NCBI GenBank assembly: GCA_963715055.1
Contig: CAVQRB010000021.1
Location: 54,918-118,917 of the forward strand
From: CAVQRB01 sp963715055
Lineage (GTDB): Bacteria; Pseudomonadota; Alphaproteobacteria; Rhodobacterales; Rhodobacteraceae
Reading direction: 5' to 3'
DNA length: 64,000 nucleotides
The notes under the pieces: model-generated
What the model was told of the DNA's origin: nothing
Databases searched by the model: none
Seen by the model: the letters and a program-made list of their open reading frames with translations, nothing else
Position numbers and translations under genes: made by a program
In this document: positions 18,832-27,726 of the stretch, one piece after another
How positions within the stretch are numbered: position 1 is the first letter of the stretch
How the letters are laid out: every line of letters begins with the position of its first letter

Positions 18832-19047
18832 CTAGGCGTCGGGATCGGCCTGACCTATTCCTTTGAAGATGCTCTTGAGCGGCACAGCCCAGATGAGACC
18901 GAGGCCGAGATAAACAAGTAATTCGATCCAGATCGAAGGCCTTTCCAGCAAGTTGACCACGCTGATCGCAACGACGATGTAGGCGGGCAGACCCACCAGC
19001 AGGATCAGCAAGGCAAGACGTCGGCGGCTCTTGTAGCTCAGGGACAT
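18832..19047 (-). CDS. DUF2842 small membrane protein
   Basis: 71 residues: a basic start (MSLSYKSRRRLALLILL), a first membrane helix at about 10-30, a second at about 40-58 (ELLVYLGLGLIWAVPL) and a short polar tail, the layout of DUF2842. Function unknown. It lies 8 bases downstream of purA on the same strand and probably shares its transcript; that neighbourhood is frequent in Rhodobacterales. The ATG at 19047 was chosen because the conserved protein starts there; the frame extends upstream into purA. Confidence 0.82.
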   Translation of the reverse strand: MSLSYKSRRRLALLILLVGLPAYIVVAISVVNLLERPSIWIELLVYLGLGLIWAVPLKSIFKGIGQADPDA

Positions 19048-19055
19048 GCACTTCC

Positions 19056-20348
19056 TCAGTCGGCAAAAGGATCCGTCACGAGGATCGTGTCTTCCCGCTC
19101 CGGTGAGGTGGAAAGTAGCGCCACCGGGCAATTGATCAACTCTTCTATACGGCGCACATATTTGATCGCATTGGCAGGCAGATCCGCCCAACTGCGCGCG
19201 CCTTCGGTGGATTCATGCCATCCGGGCAGCTCTTCGTAGACCGGTACACAGCGCGCCTGGTGGTCCGCGGCAGTGGGCAGGTAATCCATCTGCCGGCCGT
19301 CCAACTCATAACCGACGCAGATCTTCAGCCTTTCAAAACCGTCCAGAACGTCGAGTTTGGTCAGAGCGATGCCGTTGACCCCGGAAGTCGCACAGGTCTG
19401 GCGCACAAGAACGGCATCAAACCAGCCGCATCGGCGCTTTCGCCCCGTGACGGTTCCGAATTCACGCCCGCGCTCGCCCAGCCTCTGGCCGACCTCATCA
19501 TGCAGTTCCGCCGGGAACGGACCTTCGCCCACGCGGGTGGTATAAGCCTTCACGATCCCCAGAACGAAATCGATCGATCCGGGACCGATCCCTGTGCCGG
19601 TCGCCGCCTGCCCCGCGATCACATTCGAGGAGGTCACGAAGGGATAGGTGCCGAAATCGATGTCGAGCAGCGCGCCCTGCGCCCCTTCGAAGAGGATCCG
19701 CTTGCCCGCCTTGCGCTGCTCATTGAGGATTTTCCAGACCGGAGCCGCGTATTCCAAGACAACCGGCGCGATGGCGCGCAGGCTGTCCAGCAAGGCGTCG
19801 CGATCCACCGGTTCGAGGCCGAGCCCACGGCGCAGCGCATCGTGATGGACAAGCGCGCGGTCGACCCGCAGCACCAGCGTGGCATCATCGGCCAGATCCG
19901 CCACGCGCACGGAGCGTCGGCCGACCTTGTCCTCATAGGCCGGTCCTATGCCGCGCCCGGTCGTGCCGATCTTGGCCACATTCGTTTGCGCCTCGCGGGC
20001 CCGATCAAGCTCGCCATGGACCGGCAGGATCAGCGGCGTATTCTCGGCGATCATCAGCGTTTCCGGCGTGATTTCAACGCCCTGCCCCCGCAGCCCCGCG
20101 ATTTCCTTTTCAAGATGCCAAGGGTCGAGCACCACGCCGTTACCGATCACGCTGAGCTTGCCGCCCCGAACGATGCCCGAAGGCAGAAGGCTCAGCTTGA
20201 AGACCTCTCCGTCGATGACCAGCGTGTGGCCGGCATTATGACCGCCCTGGAAGCGCGCGATGACATCGGCGCGCTCGGACAACCAGTCGACGATCTTGCC
20301 TTTGCCCTCGTCACCCCATTGAGCACCGACGACCACTACGTTTGCCAT
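19056..20348 (-). CDS. purA: Adenylosuccinate synthetase
   Basis: 430 residues from the ATG at 20348 (MANVVVVGAQWGDEGKGKIV). First committed step from IMP to AMP: GTP-dependent joining of IMP and aspartate. Visible motifs are the GTP-binding WGDEGKGK, the catalytic GGHNAGHT, GTTGRGIGPAYEDK, EGAQGALLDIDFGTYPFVTS and the C-terminal TGRKRRCGWFDAV. Complete, normal length. The frame extends upstream to 20414 without conserved residues. Confidence 0.98.
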   Translation of the reverse strand: MANVVVVGAQWGDEGKGKIVDWLSERADVIARFQGGHNAGHTLVIDGEVFKLSLLPSGIVRGGKLSVIGNGVVLDPWHLEKEIAGLRGQGVEITPETLMIAENTPLILPVHGELDRAREAQTNVAKIGTTGRGIGPAYEDKVGRRSVRVADLADDATLVLRVDRALVHHDALRRGLGLEPVDRDALLDSLRAIAPVVLEYAAPVWKILNEQRKAGKRILFEGAQGALLDIDFGTYPFVTSSNVIAGQAATGTGIGPGSIDFVLGIVKAYTTRVGEGPFPAELHDEVGQRLGERGREFGTVTGRKRRCGWFDAVLVRQTCATSGVNGIALTKLDVLDGFERLKICVGYELDGRQMDYLPTAADHQARCVPVYEELPGWHESTEGARSWADLPANAIKYVRRIEELINCPVALLSTSPEREDTILVTDPFAD

Positions 20349-20543
20349 GACAGGTCCTTTGTTGCTGATCAAACCCGCGCAGGTATAGCCGCGCCATCCG
20401 GGCTGCGAAACCACAAAATTGCGGTTACTGACGCCTTCGGCTCTTGTCTTGCACGGCGACTGCCTTGAGACTGCGCGAAATCACCGCCCTGTGGCCCGCG
20501 CTCTTCGGAGACACTGCGAATACGGTCGGAAAGAGGAGTGACG

Positions 20544-20939
20544 ATGGGTTTCCTGACACGCTGGTTTTTCGCCTTCCTGCTGCTCGCGGTGACGTTCAAT
20601 CCGACCCAATTCAACTACGTCCAGTGGGCGCGCGAGTACGGACAGAAAAACCTCTCCATCGCCGTGTTGGCGGGGCTGATTCTCATCGTCGGTTACATCA
20701 TCTACCTGCGCGCCACGCTGCGCTCCATCGGGGCCTTCGGCATGTTCCTTGTGCTGGCGATCGCGGCGGCGCTGCTCTGGGTGCTCTATGATCTGGGTGT
20801 GCTGCGACTCGAAAATCCTACTTTCAACGTCTGGCTCGGGCTGGGCGCTCTCTCGTTGGTGCTTGGCATAGGATTGAGCTGGAGCCACGTGCGGCGCGCG
20901 CTCGCGGGGCAGTCCGATGTCGACGATGTGGACGAATAG
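20544..20939 (+). CDS. DUF6524-like inner-membrane protein
   Basis: 131 residues, four predicted membrane helices (from RWFFAFLLLAVTF, IAVLAGLILIVGYIIYL, FGMFLVLAIAAALLWVLY and LGALSLVLGIGLSW) and a short acidic tail (SDVDDVDE). The ATG at 20544 has a GAGGAG site; a GTG two codons earlier is possible. It resembles small conserved roseobacter membrane proteins (DUF6524), but no function is known. It converges on the nitrile hydratase operon with a 9-base gap. Confidence 0.7.
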   Translation: MGFLTRWFFAFLLLAVTFNPTQFNYVQWAREYGQKNLSIAVLAGLILIVGYIIYLRATLRSIGAFGMFLVLAIAAALLWVLYDLGVLRLENPTFNVWLGLGALSLVLGIGLSWSHVRRALAGQSDVDDVDE

Positions 20940-20948
20940 CGCACGCGA

Positions 20949-21263
20949 TCACTCCGGCAGCTTCACGGGTTGCCCATGCGGCGTGGCGAGATAGGCCTCT
21001 TCCCAAGCCTGTTTCAGGTCCCGCACCTCCGTTGCTTCGGAAAGCCCGAGATCCTGCAGAAAGGTCTCAAGCGTGTCCAGCCAGGCGTGAAAATAGTCGT
21101 CGCCGCCATCGAGGTCCTTTTCCAGCCCATGTCGCGCCAGCGTGGCGGCAAAGCGCGCGGTCCAGTCCGGCCAGTCGAAATGCCCCGCCTCATTGAGCTG
21201 CACGGTCAGCGCGAAGACCTGGGCCTGCCAGGGGTCGGTGAAAACCGGCTCCGGCGCAGTCAT
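20949..21263 (-). CDS. Nitrile hydratase activator/accessory protein
   Basis: 104 residues from the ATG at 21263, which overlaps the beta-subunit stop (ATGA). It has the beta-like helical fold of nitrile hydratase accessory proteins: FTDPWQAQVFALTVQLNEAG, HFDWPDWTARFAATL, DDYFHAWLDTLETFL. In cobalt enzymes this kind of protein escorts the alpha subunit and promotes metal insertion. Last gene of the alpha-beta-activator operon. Confidence 0.9.
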   Translation of the reverse strand: MTAPEPVFTDPWQAQVFALTVQLNEAGHFDWPDWTARFAATLARHGLEKDLDGGDDYFHAWLDTLETFLQDLGLSEATEVRDLKQAWEEAYLATPHGQPVKLPE

Positions 21264-21934
21264 GTTACAGGCTCCAGATAGCTTTGCCACAGGTCCAGCA
21301 CCACCTCGTCGCCGGAATGCTCGGGCTGTGCCCAGAGGTCCGAGGCGGCGAAAGCGACCGCATAGAGCGGCTCGGCCGCCTCGCCCAGCCCATGTGCCGA
21401 GGCGTCGGGCAGAATGTGGCACCCGTGAAACCGCAAGACCCGCCCGCAGGCGCCCGCCGCATAACGCGGCAGGCGCGTATGGCCGCCCGGAACCTGCATG
21501 TTCTCCGCGAAACGGCGTGTCCTGACCCTGTCGCCCGGTTGGAACCGTTGCGCCACCGCCGAGGGTCGGTCGGCAGGCGCGCCCTTGGCCAAGACAAGCG
21601 CCACGCGATCGACCGCAAGGCGCTTCTTGGCCAGCGGGCTTTGAGCTGGTGCGGCACCGGCCAGTTCATCCGCCGTCGCCACATCCTGCGCGACGAGAAG
21701 GTCGGCAAGTGCCGCGATCCATTTCTCGTAATAGGAAAAGCGCGCGTAATCCTTCGGCGCAAGGCTTTCGCGCGCATGGCGCGACATGTCGATGTTCCAG
21801 GCCCCGAGGCTGCCCGCTGCCACTGTCAAAGCCATTGCCCGCGGATGCCAGTCGGCGTGAAACTTCACGCCCTCGGGTTCGGGCGTCACCGGGCCATCGC
21901 CGAAGCGCCCGCCCATGTCATGGGGCCTTGTCAT
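21260..21934 (-). CDS. nthB: Nitrile hydratase, beta subunit
   Basis: 224 residues. Opens with the typical HDMGGRFGDGPV and has the conserved HADWHPRAMALTVAA, SYYEKWIAALADLL, FQPGDRVRTRR (SH3-like barrel) and the C-terminal DLWAQPEHSGDEVVLDLW. Forms the alpha2beta2 enzyme that hydrates nitriles to amides. Its start overlaps the alpha stop and its stop overlaps the activator start, so the three genes are translationally coupled. Confidence 0.95.
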   Translation of the reverse strand: MTRPHDMGGRFGDGPVTPEPEGVKFHADWHPRAMALTVAAGSLGAWNIDMSRHARESLAPKDYARFSYYEKWIAALADLLVAQDVATADELAGAAPAQSPLAKKRLAVDRVALVLAKGAPADRPSAVAQRFQPGDRVRTRRFAENMQVPGGHTRLPRYAAGACGRVLRFHGCHILPDASAHGLGEAAEPLYAVAFAASDLWAQPEHSGDEVVLDLWQSYLEPVT

Positions 21935-22548
21935 GGGGTGCGCGCCAATCCTGTGCCGATCATGCTGTCACGCGTCACCAGCGCCATCAGCGCTTCCTCG
22001 GACATGCCTTCTGTGCCCTTCGGTCGCTGCGGCAGGACGAGATAGCGCACTTCTGCCGTGGAATCCCAGACCCGGACCGTCTGCGCCTCCGGCAGGGTCA
22101 CTCCGAAATCGGCGAGCACGGCACGGGGTTCGCGGACGGTCCGGGCCCTGTAGGCGTCGGATTTGTACCAGCCCGGCGGGATGCCCAGAAGCGGCCATGG
22201 GTAGCAACTGCACAAGGTGCAGACGACCATGTTATGCACCTCATCAGTGTTCTCCACCACGACGATATGTTCGCCTTGACGGCCATAGTACCCGAGATCT
22301 GCCACCACCCTTGTTGCATCCGCCAGAAGATCCGCCTTGAATGCGGGGTCATTCCAGGCGCGCGCGACCACATGCGCGCCGTTGCGCGGCCCAATGCGGT
22401 TTTCATAGGTGTCGATGATGGCGTCCACCGCGGCGGGATCGATCAGCCCCTTGCGTACCAGCAGCGTCTCCAATGCCTTGACCCTGAGCGCCGGATCGGA
22501 GGGCAGCAGCGTGTGCGGATGGTCGTGGTCGTGGTGATCATGTGGCAT
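21931..22548 (-). CDS. nthA: Nitrile hydratase, alpha subunit (cobalt type)
   Basis: 205 residues from the ATG at 22548. The metal site VCTLCSCYPW carries C110, T111, C113 and C115; threonine after the first cysteine is the signature of non-corrin cobalt enzymes, whereas iron enzymes have serine. The N-terminus is unusually rich in histidine and aspartate (MPHDHHDHDHPH), which could bind metal. Other landmarks: ENRIGPRNGAHVVARAW, and AEVRYLVLPQRP. No adjacent amidase or nitrilase gene, so the amide product must be processed elsewhere or released. Confidence 0.95.
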   Translation of the reverse strand: MPHDHHDHDHPHTLLPSDPALRVKALETLLVRKGLIDPAAVDAIIDTYENRIGPRNGAHVVARAWNDPAFKADLLADATRVVADLGYYGRQGEHIVVVENTDEVHNMVVCTLCSCYPWPLLGIPPGWYKSDAYRARTVREPRAVLADFGVTLPEAQTVRVWDSTAEVRYLVLPQRPKGTEGMSEEALMALVTRDSMIGTGLARTP

Positions 22549-23120
22549 GGCGACAGTCTCCACGATTTGCCTGCGTTGTCCAGCTTGGCCACGAGGTGGT
22601 CGTCACAAACGCATTGCCACCGTGCCGCAGTCCATTCCGGCAGAGGTCACCGACGCGTGCTTCAGAAACTCCTTGTCGAAGACGCCCATCCGCTCGCCCG
22701 CGAACCGGGCAGTTTCAAGTCCTGCGGAGCTTGCATGACGTTGCGCCGGGCTCCTGAAAAACCGGAGTTTTCGCCAAGCCATAGCGAGGCGGCTGAATTC
22801 AGTACCCGCTACGGCGCGTTCCTCGCGCCTCGTCACGCGACGTGTCTCACCCATACCCACCGTCTAAAGGTGCGTGAAACAAGCAAAACAATCGCGCGCG
22901 AATCTATCGTTTCTGTGGTATCCTCTTCAACAGAAGCACAGCTGTAGCGCCTCAATTCCAGGATGAACCTCTTAGAGCAAGCGTAGGAACAGGATGCTTC
23001 GACAGACCGCCGCCCTCGCGGCGGTCTTTGTCCGTCAGGGACAGGCAGGCAATCCTCCCTTGCGGGTCAGGGCAAACTTGCCTAGATACGCCCGAAACCG
23101 CAACGAACCTGCAGGTCCCC
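22549..23120. other. Gene-poor stretch between nitrile hydratase and secG
   Basis: I see no convincing protein gene in these 572 bases. A minus-strand open frame at 22603-22860 has no recognisable motif and unlikely composition. The region should hold the nitrile hydratase promoter (near 22560-22620) and the secG leader. A strong hairpin near 23004-23027 is listed separately. The rest shows nothing I can name. Confidence 0.5.
23004..23030 (+). terminator. Strong hairpin, possible terminator or attenuator upstream of secG
   Basis: A perfect 10-bp stem (AGACCGCCGC / GCGGCGGTCT) with a CCTC loop, followed by only three T residues. It is about 90 bases upstream of secG, with no clear gene before it on the plus strand, so it could be the end of a small RNA or an attenuator. 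Confidence 0.5.
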
Positions 23121-23480
23121 ATGCAAAACGTCGTCCTGATCGTCCACCTCATTCTCGCTCTGAGCCTGATTGCGGTCGTGCTGCTGCAGCGCTCTGAAGG
23201 CGGCGGGCTGGGCATGGGGGGTGGCGGTGGCGGCGGTGCCATGTCCGGACGTGCCGCAGCGACGGCACTCGGCAAGCTGACATGGCTTCTGGCGATCTGT
23301 TTCATCTGCACGTCGATCACGCTGACCATTTTCGCGGCCGAGAACGCCTCCGGCTCGTCGGTTGTGGACCGACTGGGCGTGACACCGCCCGCGTCCACCG
23401 AGCCCTCGGCACCCTCGGGCGACACGCTGTTGCCCCCGTCGCTGGATGGCGATGCACCGCTTGTGCCGCCGGCGGAGTAA
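23121..23480 (+). CDS. secG: Preprotein translocase subunit SecG
   Basis: 119 residues with two membrane helices (NVVLIVHLILALSLIAVVLL and WLLAICFICTSITLTIFAA) flanking the conserved cytoplasmic loop LQRSEGGGLGMGGGGGGGAM, and a C-terminal Pro/Ser/Ala-rich tail common in alphaproteobacteria. Auxiliary subunit of the SecYEG channel. The ATG at 23121 starts the first helix directly. pyrG follows in the same direction after 176 bases. Confidence 0.95.
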   Translation: MQNVVLIVHLILALSLIAVVLLQRSEGGGLGMGGGGGGGAMSGRAAATALGKLTWLLAICFICTSITLTIFAAENASGSSVVDRLGVTPPASTEPSAPSGDTLLPPSLDGDAPLVPPAE

Positions 23481-23656
23481 GCCTTACCTACAAAACCTTG
23501 AGGACGATCTGATGATTGCAACATGATGTTGCGGTACGGGTTGCCTTTGACCACCGAATCCTGATAGCTTTAAGTCCCGTGGTGCTGTGTATCTGCGCAG
23601 CCTGACTGAGTGGCTTTGAACCGATGCCGCAACGACCTACGGGAGACTACCAAACC

Positions 23657-25303
23657 ATGGCACGTTACATCTTCATCACCGGTGGTGTGGTTTCCTCGCT
23701 GGGAAAGGGTCTCGCCTCCGCGGCTCTGGGCGCGCTGCTGCAGGCCCGCGGCTATTCGGTGCGCCTGCGCAAGCTCGATCCCTATCTGAACGTGGATCCC
23801 GGGACCATGTCGCCCTTCGAGCATGGCGAGGTCTTCGTCACGGATGACGGCGCGGAAACCGATCTCGATCTCGGCCACTACGAGCGCTTTACCGGGGTTG
23901 CTGCGCGCAATACCGATTCCATTTCTTCGGGGCGCGTCTATTCCACGGTGTTGGAAAAGGAACGCCGTGGCGATTACCTCGGCAAGACCATCCAGGTCAT
24001 TCCGCATGTCACCAACGAGATAAAGGCCTTCCTCGACATCGGCGGGGATGAGGTGGATTTCATGCTTTGCGAGATCGGTGGCACGGTGGGGGACATCGAA
24101 GGCCTGCCGTTCTTCGAGGCGATCCGCCAGTACAGCCACGACAAGCCGCGTGGGCAGTGCATCTTCATGCACCTGACTCTGCTGCCCTACCTCGCGGCAA
24201 GCGGCGAGTTGAAGACCAAGCCGACACAGCACTCGGTCAAGGAGTTGCAATCCATCGGGATCGCGCCGGACATCCTTGTCTGCCGCTCGGAGCATCCGAT
24301 CCCGGAAAAGGAACGCGAGAAGATCGCGCTCTTCTGCAACGTCCGCAAGGAGGCTGTCGTCGCTGCCTATGACCTCAAGACGATCTATGACGCCCCCCTC
24401 GCTTATCACGAACAGGGGCTTGACCAGGCGGTGCTCGACGCCTTCAACATCTCGCCCGCGCCGCGCCCTGACCTGTCAGTCTGGCAGGATGTTTCGGACC
24501 GCATCCACCATCCCGAGGGCGAGGTGAAAGTCGCGATCGTCGGCAAATACACGCAGCTCGAGGACGCCTACAAATCGATCGCAGAGGCCCTGACCCATGG
24601 CGGCATGGCCAATCGGGTGAAGGTGAAGGTCGAGTGGGTCGATGCGGAGCTTTTCGACAGCGCCGAGGATGTGGCACCTCACCTTGAAGGGTTTCACGCC
24701 ATTCTCGTGCCCGGCGGATTCGGCGAGCGGGGCACCGAAGGCAAGATCAAGGCGGCCGAATTCGCCCGCACCCGCAAGGTGCCTTACCTCGGCATCTGTC
24801 TTGGCATGCAGATGGCGGTGATCGAGGCCGCGCGCAACGTGGCCGACATCAAGAGCGCAGGCTCCGAGGAATTCGACCACGAGGCCGGCAAGAAACGCTT
24901 CGAACCGGTGGTCTATCACCTCAAGGAATGGGTGCAGGGCAATGCCAAGGTCAGCCGCAAGCTCGGTGACGACAAGGGCGGCACCATGCGGCTCGGCTCC
25001 TACGATGCGATCCTGCAGGAGGGCTCGAAAGTGGCGGGCGTCTACGGCAGGACCGCCATTGATGAGCGGCACCGCCACCGCTACGAGGTCGATATCAAGT
25101 ACCGCGACAAGCTGGAGGACGCGGGTCTGTGCTTTTCGGGGATGTCACCGGATGGCAAGCTGCCCGAGATCGTGGAGTGGTCAGACCACCCCTGGTTCAT
25201 CGGTGTGCAGTTCCATCCCGAGCTCAAATCAAAGCCCTTCGATCCACACCCCCTGTTCAAGGATTTCGTCCGGGCCGCCAAGGAGATCAGCCGTCTGGTC
25301 TGA
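23657..25303 (+). CDS. pyrG: CTP synthase
   Basis: 548 residues. Converts UTP to CTP with glutamine or ammonia. The N-terminal synthetase domain starts MARYIFITGGVVSSLGKG and has CEIGGTVGDIEGLPF; the C-terminal glutamine amidotransferase domain has the nucleophile cysteine in PYLGICLGMQMAVIE and the catalytic His/Glu in GVQFHPELKSKP. The ATG at 23657 follows a GGGAGA site; an upstream in-frame start at 23624 is not conserved. Confidence 0.98.
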   Translation: MARYIFITGGVVSSLGKGLASAALGALLQARGYSVRLRKLDPYLNVDPGTMSPFEHGEVFVTDDGAETDLDLGHYERFTGVAARNTDSISSGRVYSTVLEKERRGDYLGKTIQVIPHVTNEIKAFLDIGGDEVDFMLCEIGGTVGDIEGLPFFEAIRQYSHDKPRGQCIFMHLTLLPYLAASGELKTKPTQHSVKELQSIGIAPDILVCRSEHPIPEKEREKIALFCNVRKEAVVAAYDLKTIYDAPLAYHEQGLDQAVLDAFNISPAPRPDLSVWQDVSDRIHHPEGEVKVAIVGKYTQLEDAYKSIAEALTHGGMANRVKVKVEWVDAELFDSAEDVAPHLEGFHAILVPGGFGERGTEGKIKAAEFARTRKVPYLGICLGMQMAVIEAARNVADIKSAGSEEFDHEAGKKRFEPVVYHLKEWVQGNAKVSRKLGDDKGGTMRLGSYDAILQEGSKVAGVYGRTAIDERHRHRYEVDIKYRDKLEDAGLCFSGMSPDGKLPEIVEWSDHPWFIGVQFHPELKSKPFDPHPLFKDFVRAAKEISRLV

Positions 25304-25375
25304 TCTCCGGCACCGTTTGCGGCTTTGTCAGACGGGCAACGGCGCCTAGGGTTCGCGCCAACCAAGGAGCTTGCC

Positions 25376-26263
25376 ATGACACAAAATCTGCCCGCGCGAG
25401 TCCGCGACTACATCGGGCCGGTCACCGATACGAGGATATGGGACAGTTTCGAGACACGCCCCGGCGATGTCATCCTGAGCACGCCGCCGAAATGCGGCAC
25501 GACCTGGAGCCAGGCGATCCTGATGATGCTGATCCACGGACAGGCGGAAACCGGTCGCACCGTCTGGCGAGACTCGATGTGGCTTGATTGCGGCATGGCC
25601 GATCAACGGGAGCGCGCACGCCAGTTCGCAGCGCAAACTCACCGCCGCTGCATCAAGTCGCACTCCCCTTTCGACAGCCTCCCCTTCGACCCCGATGTGA
25701 TCTACCTCACGGTCTACCGTCATCCGCTCGACGTGCATTTCTCGATGGAACGGCATGTGGCAAATATGAAATCCGATATCCTCGATTTCCTGTTTCCGCC
25801 GGAGCCGGGAGCAGCCTTCGACCGTTTCCTCAACGGACCGGCGACGGACATGGGAACCGACGATCTGACCCTGTCCTCGATCCTGCAGCATTACCGGAGT
25901 TTCCGGTCATTCTCGCATTTGCCGAATGTCCACTTCTTCCACTACGCGGATCTTACCCGCGATCTGGAGCCGCAGATCCGTCGCTACGCCGCCGCCATGG
26001 GGCAATCGCCTTCCGCCGGGCTGGTCGCAGGCATCGCTGAGGCCGCGTCTTTCGGCAGCATGAAAGACACGACGCGACGCGAGGCCCCGAAGGATGGTAA
26101 ATCCGCCTTCAAGGTGGAGCACGCTTTCTTCGACTCCGCAACGAGCGACAAGTGGAAAGGCAGGCTGAGCAAGCTTGAGTTGGACGCCTATCACCGCCGC
26201 TTCGCCGAACTTGCGACCCCGGAGGAGATCATCTGGCTCGAGGCCGGCGCGTCGGGAGTGTAG
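25376..26263 (+). CDS. PAPS-dependent sulfotransferase
   Basis: 295 residues. Transfers sulfonate from PAPS to an unknown small acceptor. The 5'-phosphosulfate loop STPPKCGTTW lies at residues 35-44, and the 3'-phosphate region YLTVYRHPLDVHFSMERH further on. A helix near VDEHAFFDSATSDKWKG-like sequence resembles the C-terminal KxGxxGDWK region of cytosolic sulfotransferases but is degenerate (TSDKWKGRL). The ATG at 25376 has an AAGGAG site. Standalone gene after pyrG; similar orphans are frequent in marine roseobacters. Confidence 0.85.
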   Translation: MTQNLPARVRDYIGPVTDTRIWDSFETRPGDVILSTPPKCGTTWSQAILMMLIHGQAETGRTVWRDSMWLDCGMADQRERARQFAAQTHRRCIKSHSPFDSLPFDPDVIYLTVYRHPLDVHFSMERHVANMKSDILDFLFPPEPGAAFDRFLNGPATDMGTDDLTLSSILQHYRSFRSFSHLPNVHFFHYADLTRDLEPQIRRYAAAMGQSPSAGLVAGIAEAASFGSMKDTTRREAPKDGKSAFKVEHAFFDSATSDKWKGRLSKLELDAYHRRFAELATPEEIIWLEAGASGV

Positions 26264-26480
26264 GGTCGCAGGCCGCTGTTCAAGGCAGGACAGGAGTGCC
26301 CAAGATGATCTGCCTTTAATTTTGGCAAGAAATGTGTTAGTATAATTGCACGCGCCTTCCAAAAAAGCGTGTCAGGGGCATTCGAGCAGCGTTGCAAGTA
26401 AGACCGCGGAATTTCCGCCGCGTTGTTCTGCCCGTTTTAGCAAGTTCATTTGACCAAGGAGAGCGCTCGAGGCGCCTTTT

Positions 26481-26747
26481 ATGTCCGATCTGACCGCAGC
26501 GTGGGAGTGCGCTGTCTGTGGCTGCCGAGAAAATTTTTTCCCGGACTGCCCATGCGGCGGCAAGGACAAAGCCATTATCAGGGAGGGGGCTTGGCCGGGG
26601 TCGATTAATGGCCCGGCCCGTGCGAGGCCCCGGTTATTATCGGACTGCAACCAAGTCCCAGCACGTGATCAAAGTAGACAAAGCGAAATAAAAACGAGAG
26701 CCCGAAGGCTCCCGTTGGATTTTGTCGAGTCGGGGCAGTTGACATAA
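26481..26747 (+). CDS. Possible cysteine-rich micro-protein (uncertain)
   Basis: An 88-codon open frame. The first 35 residues contain five closely spaced cysteines (ECAVCGCRENFFPDCPCGG), suggestive of a zinc knuckle or metal-binding fold. The second half looks random and overlaps a minus-strand terminator, so the real protein, if any, may be shorter or truncated. An AAGGAG sits about 18 bases before the ATG, too far for good initiation. Not recognised as any known family. Confidence 0.3.
   Translation: MSDLTAAWECAVCGCRENFFPDCPCGGKDKAIIREGAWPGSINGPARARPRLLSDCNQVPARDQSRQSEIKTRARRLPLDFVESGQLT
26686..26715 (-). terminator. Rho-independent terminator of the outer-membrane protein gene
   Basis: Minus strand: a GAGCC-type stem closed by a TTCG tetraloop with ACG/CGT extension (one mismatch), then a run of T residues (TTTTTATT). 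It lies about 57 bases after the stop at 26772. Confidence 0.85.
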
Positions 26748-26771
26748 TCATCTGTCCCGAAACTCTGGTGC

Positions 26772-27404
26772 TCAGAAGCGGTAAGTGACCTTGACGTGGA
26801 TAGTGTTCAAGCTGACGTCGTCGAAATCTGCGTACTGATATTCACCACCGACGGTCCAGTTGTCGCCAACACGGTAGTCATAGCCAAAACCAGCCGTCCA
26901 GTTGGTATCGCTGCCGTCAAATCCGCCGAAGATATCGCCGGCATTGTCCAGGCTACCATAAGCGACACCGGCGCTGCCGTAGAGCAGACCGTTACCCATT
27001 TCGTAACCCGCAATCAGCTTCAGCCTTGCGATCTCTTCGAAATTTGTTGTGGCGCCGGTTGCGTTATCTGTGACTTCCAAGTCAACCCAATCGTATTGGA
27101 ACTCGGGACCAAGGTACCAGCCGTTGTTCAGGCTCCAGAGGTAACCAAGCGTGATACCACCGACGACACCGCTGTCGTCGTTGCCGATATCAGTGAATGT
27201 ATCGCCCAAATCATCAACAAGGTCGCCGATGTCGAAATCGCTGTAGCCCCAGCCGAGCTGGCCACCTACATAGCCACCTGCCCAGAAGGGTTCAGGGGCG
27301 GGGGCCACAACGACGGGCGCTGCTTCGACGGGTTCGGGGCCTGCAGCAAGCGCCGCTCCTGCGGTCACGGTCAATGCAAGTGCGATGGCTGTTGTTCTAA
27401 GCAT
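26772..27404 (-). CDS. Outer-membrane beta-barrel protein (Omp25/OmpA-like barrel)
   Basis: 210 residues from the ATG at 27404, which has an AAGGAG site. Signal peptide MLRTTAIALALTVTAGAALA, a Pro/Ala/Val linker, then alternating beta strands typical of small porin-like barrels (WAGGYVGGQLGWGYSDFD; YLWSLNNGWYLGPEFQYDWV; WTVGGEYQYADF) and a C-terminal phenylalanine (VKVTYRF) recognised by the BAM machinery. Highly expressed in the outer membrane in relatives; specific role unknown. Divergent from rlmJ. Confidence 0.9.
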   Translation of the reverse strand: MLRTTAIALALTVTAGAALAAGPEPVEAAPVVVAPAPEPFWAGGYVGGQLGWGYSDFDIGDLVDDLGDTFTDIGNDDSGVVGGITLGYLWSLNNGWYLGPEFQYDWVDLEVTDNATGATTNFEEIARLKLIAGYEMGNGLLYGSAGVAYGSLDNAGDIFGGFDGSDTNWTAGFGYDYRVGDNWTVGGEYQYADFDDVSLNTIHVKVTYRF

Positions 27405-27726
27405 GGGAAAACTCCTTGTGTAAATCCGCATTCAGTTGCGCCTGTAAACACGGTTGTACCCGCTGTACTCGACTCAACTACGGCTCACATATTCAGTTCC
27501 CTGTCGTAAACAATGGGGCCTGCGGGGATCGAAAAATATGTTGCACCAATACAACAAATGATGTGCCAATTTTGCCAGAATTGTTTCAACCGCTCACGCG
27601 AATGCGCCAAAAAACGCCGATAGTCGGCTGTCTTCTGCCATCGGGAAAAGCGCAGTCCTGCAGTCGGCTTTTCGACCCCGGTCTGTTTCCGGTTGCAGGC
27701 CAATGCGCATCGGATAAACGGGTTCC
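27405..27726. other. Divergent promoter region between the barrel protein and rlmJ
   Basis: 322 bases, locally AT-rich around 27520-27600. It must carry promoters for both divergent genes. I see no additional gene; short open frames here lack ribosome sites and conserved composition. Confidence 0.6.

Larger units (their letters stand above)
26264..26771. other. Intergenic stretch with a possible micro-gene
   Basis: Between the sulfotransferase and the outer-membrane protein gene. It contains a TATAAT box at 26341-26346 with TTGGCA upstream but poor spacing, a low-confidence cysteine-rich open frame at 26481-26747, and the terminator for the minus-strand porin-like gene at 26686-26715. Base composition is more AT-rich than the neighbours near 26310-26350. 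Confidence 0.5.

Noticed and set aside
22603..22860. Minus-strand open frame between nitrile hydratase and secG
   Set aside because: No motif, biased composition and no start site; probably chance.
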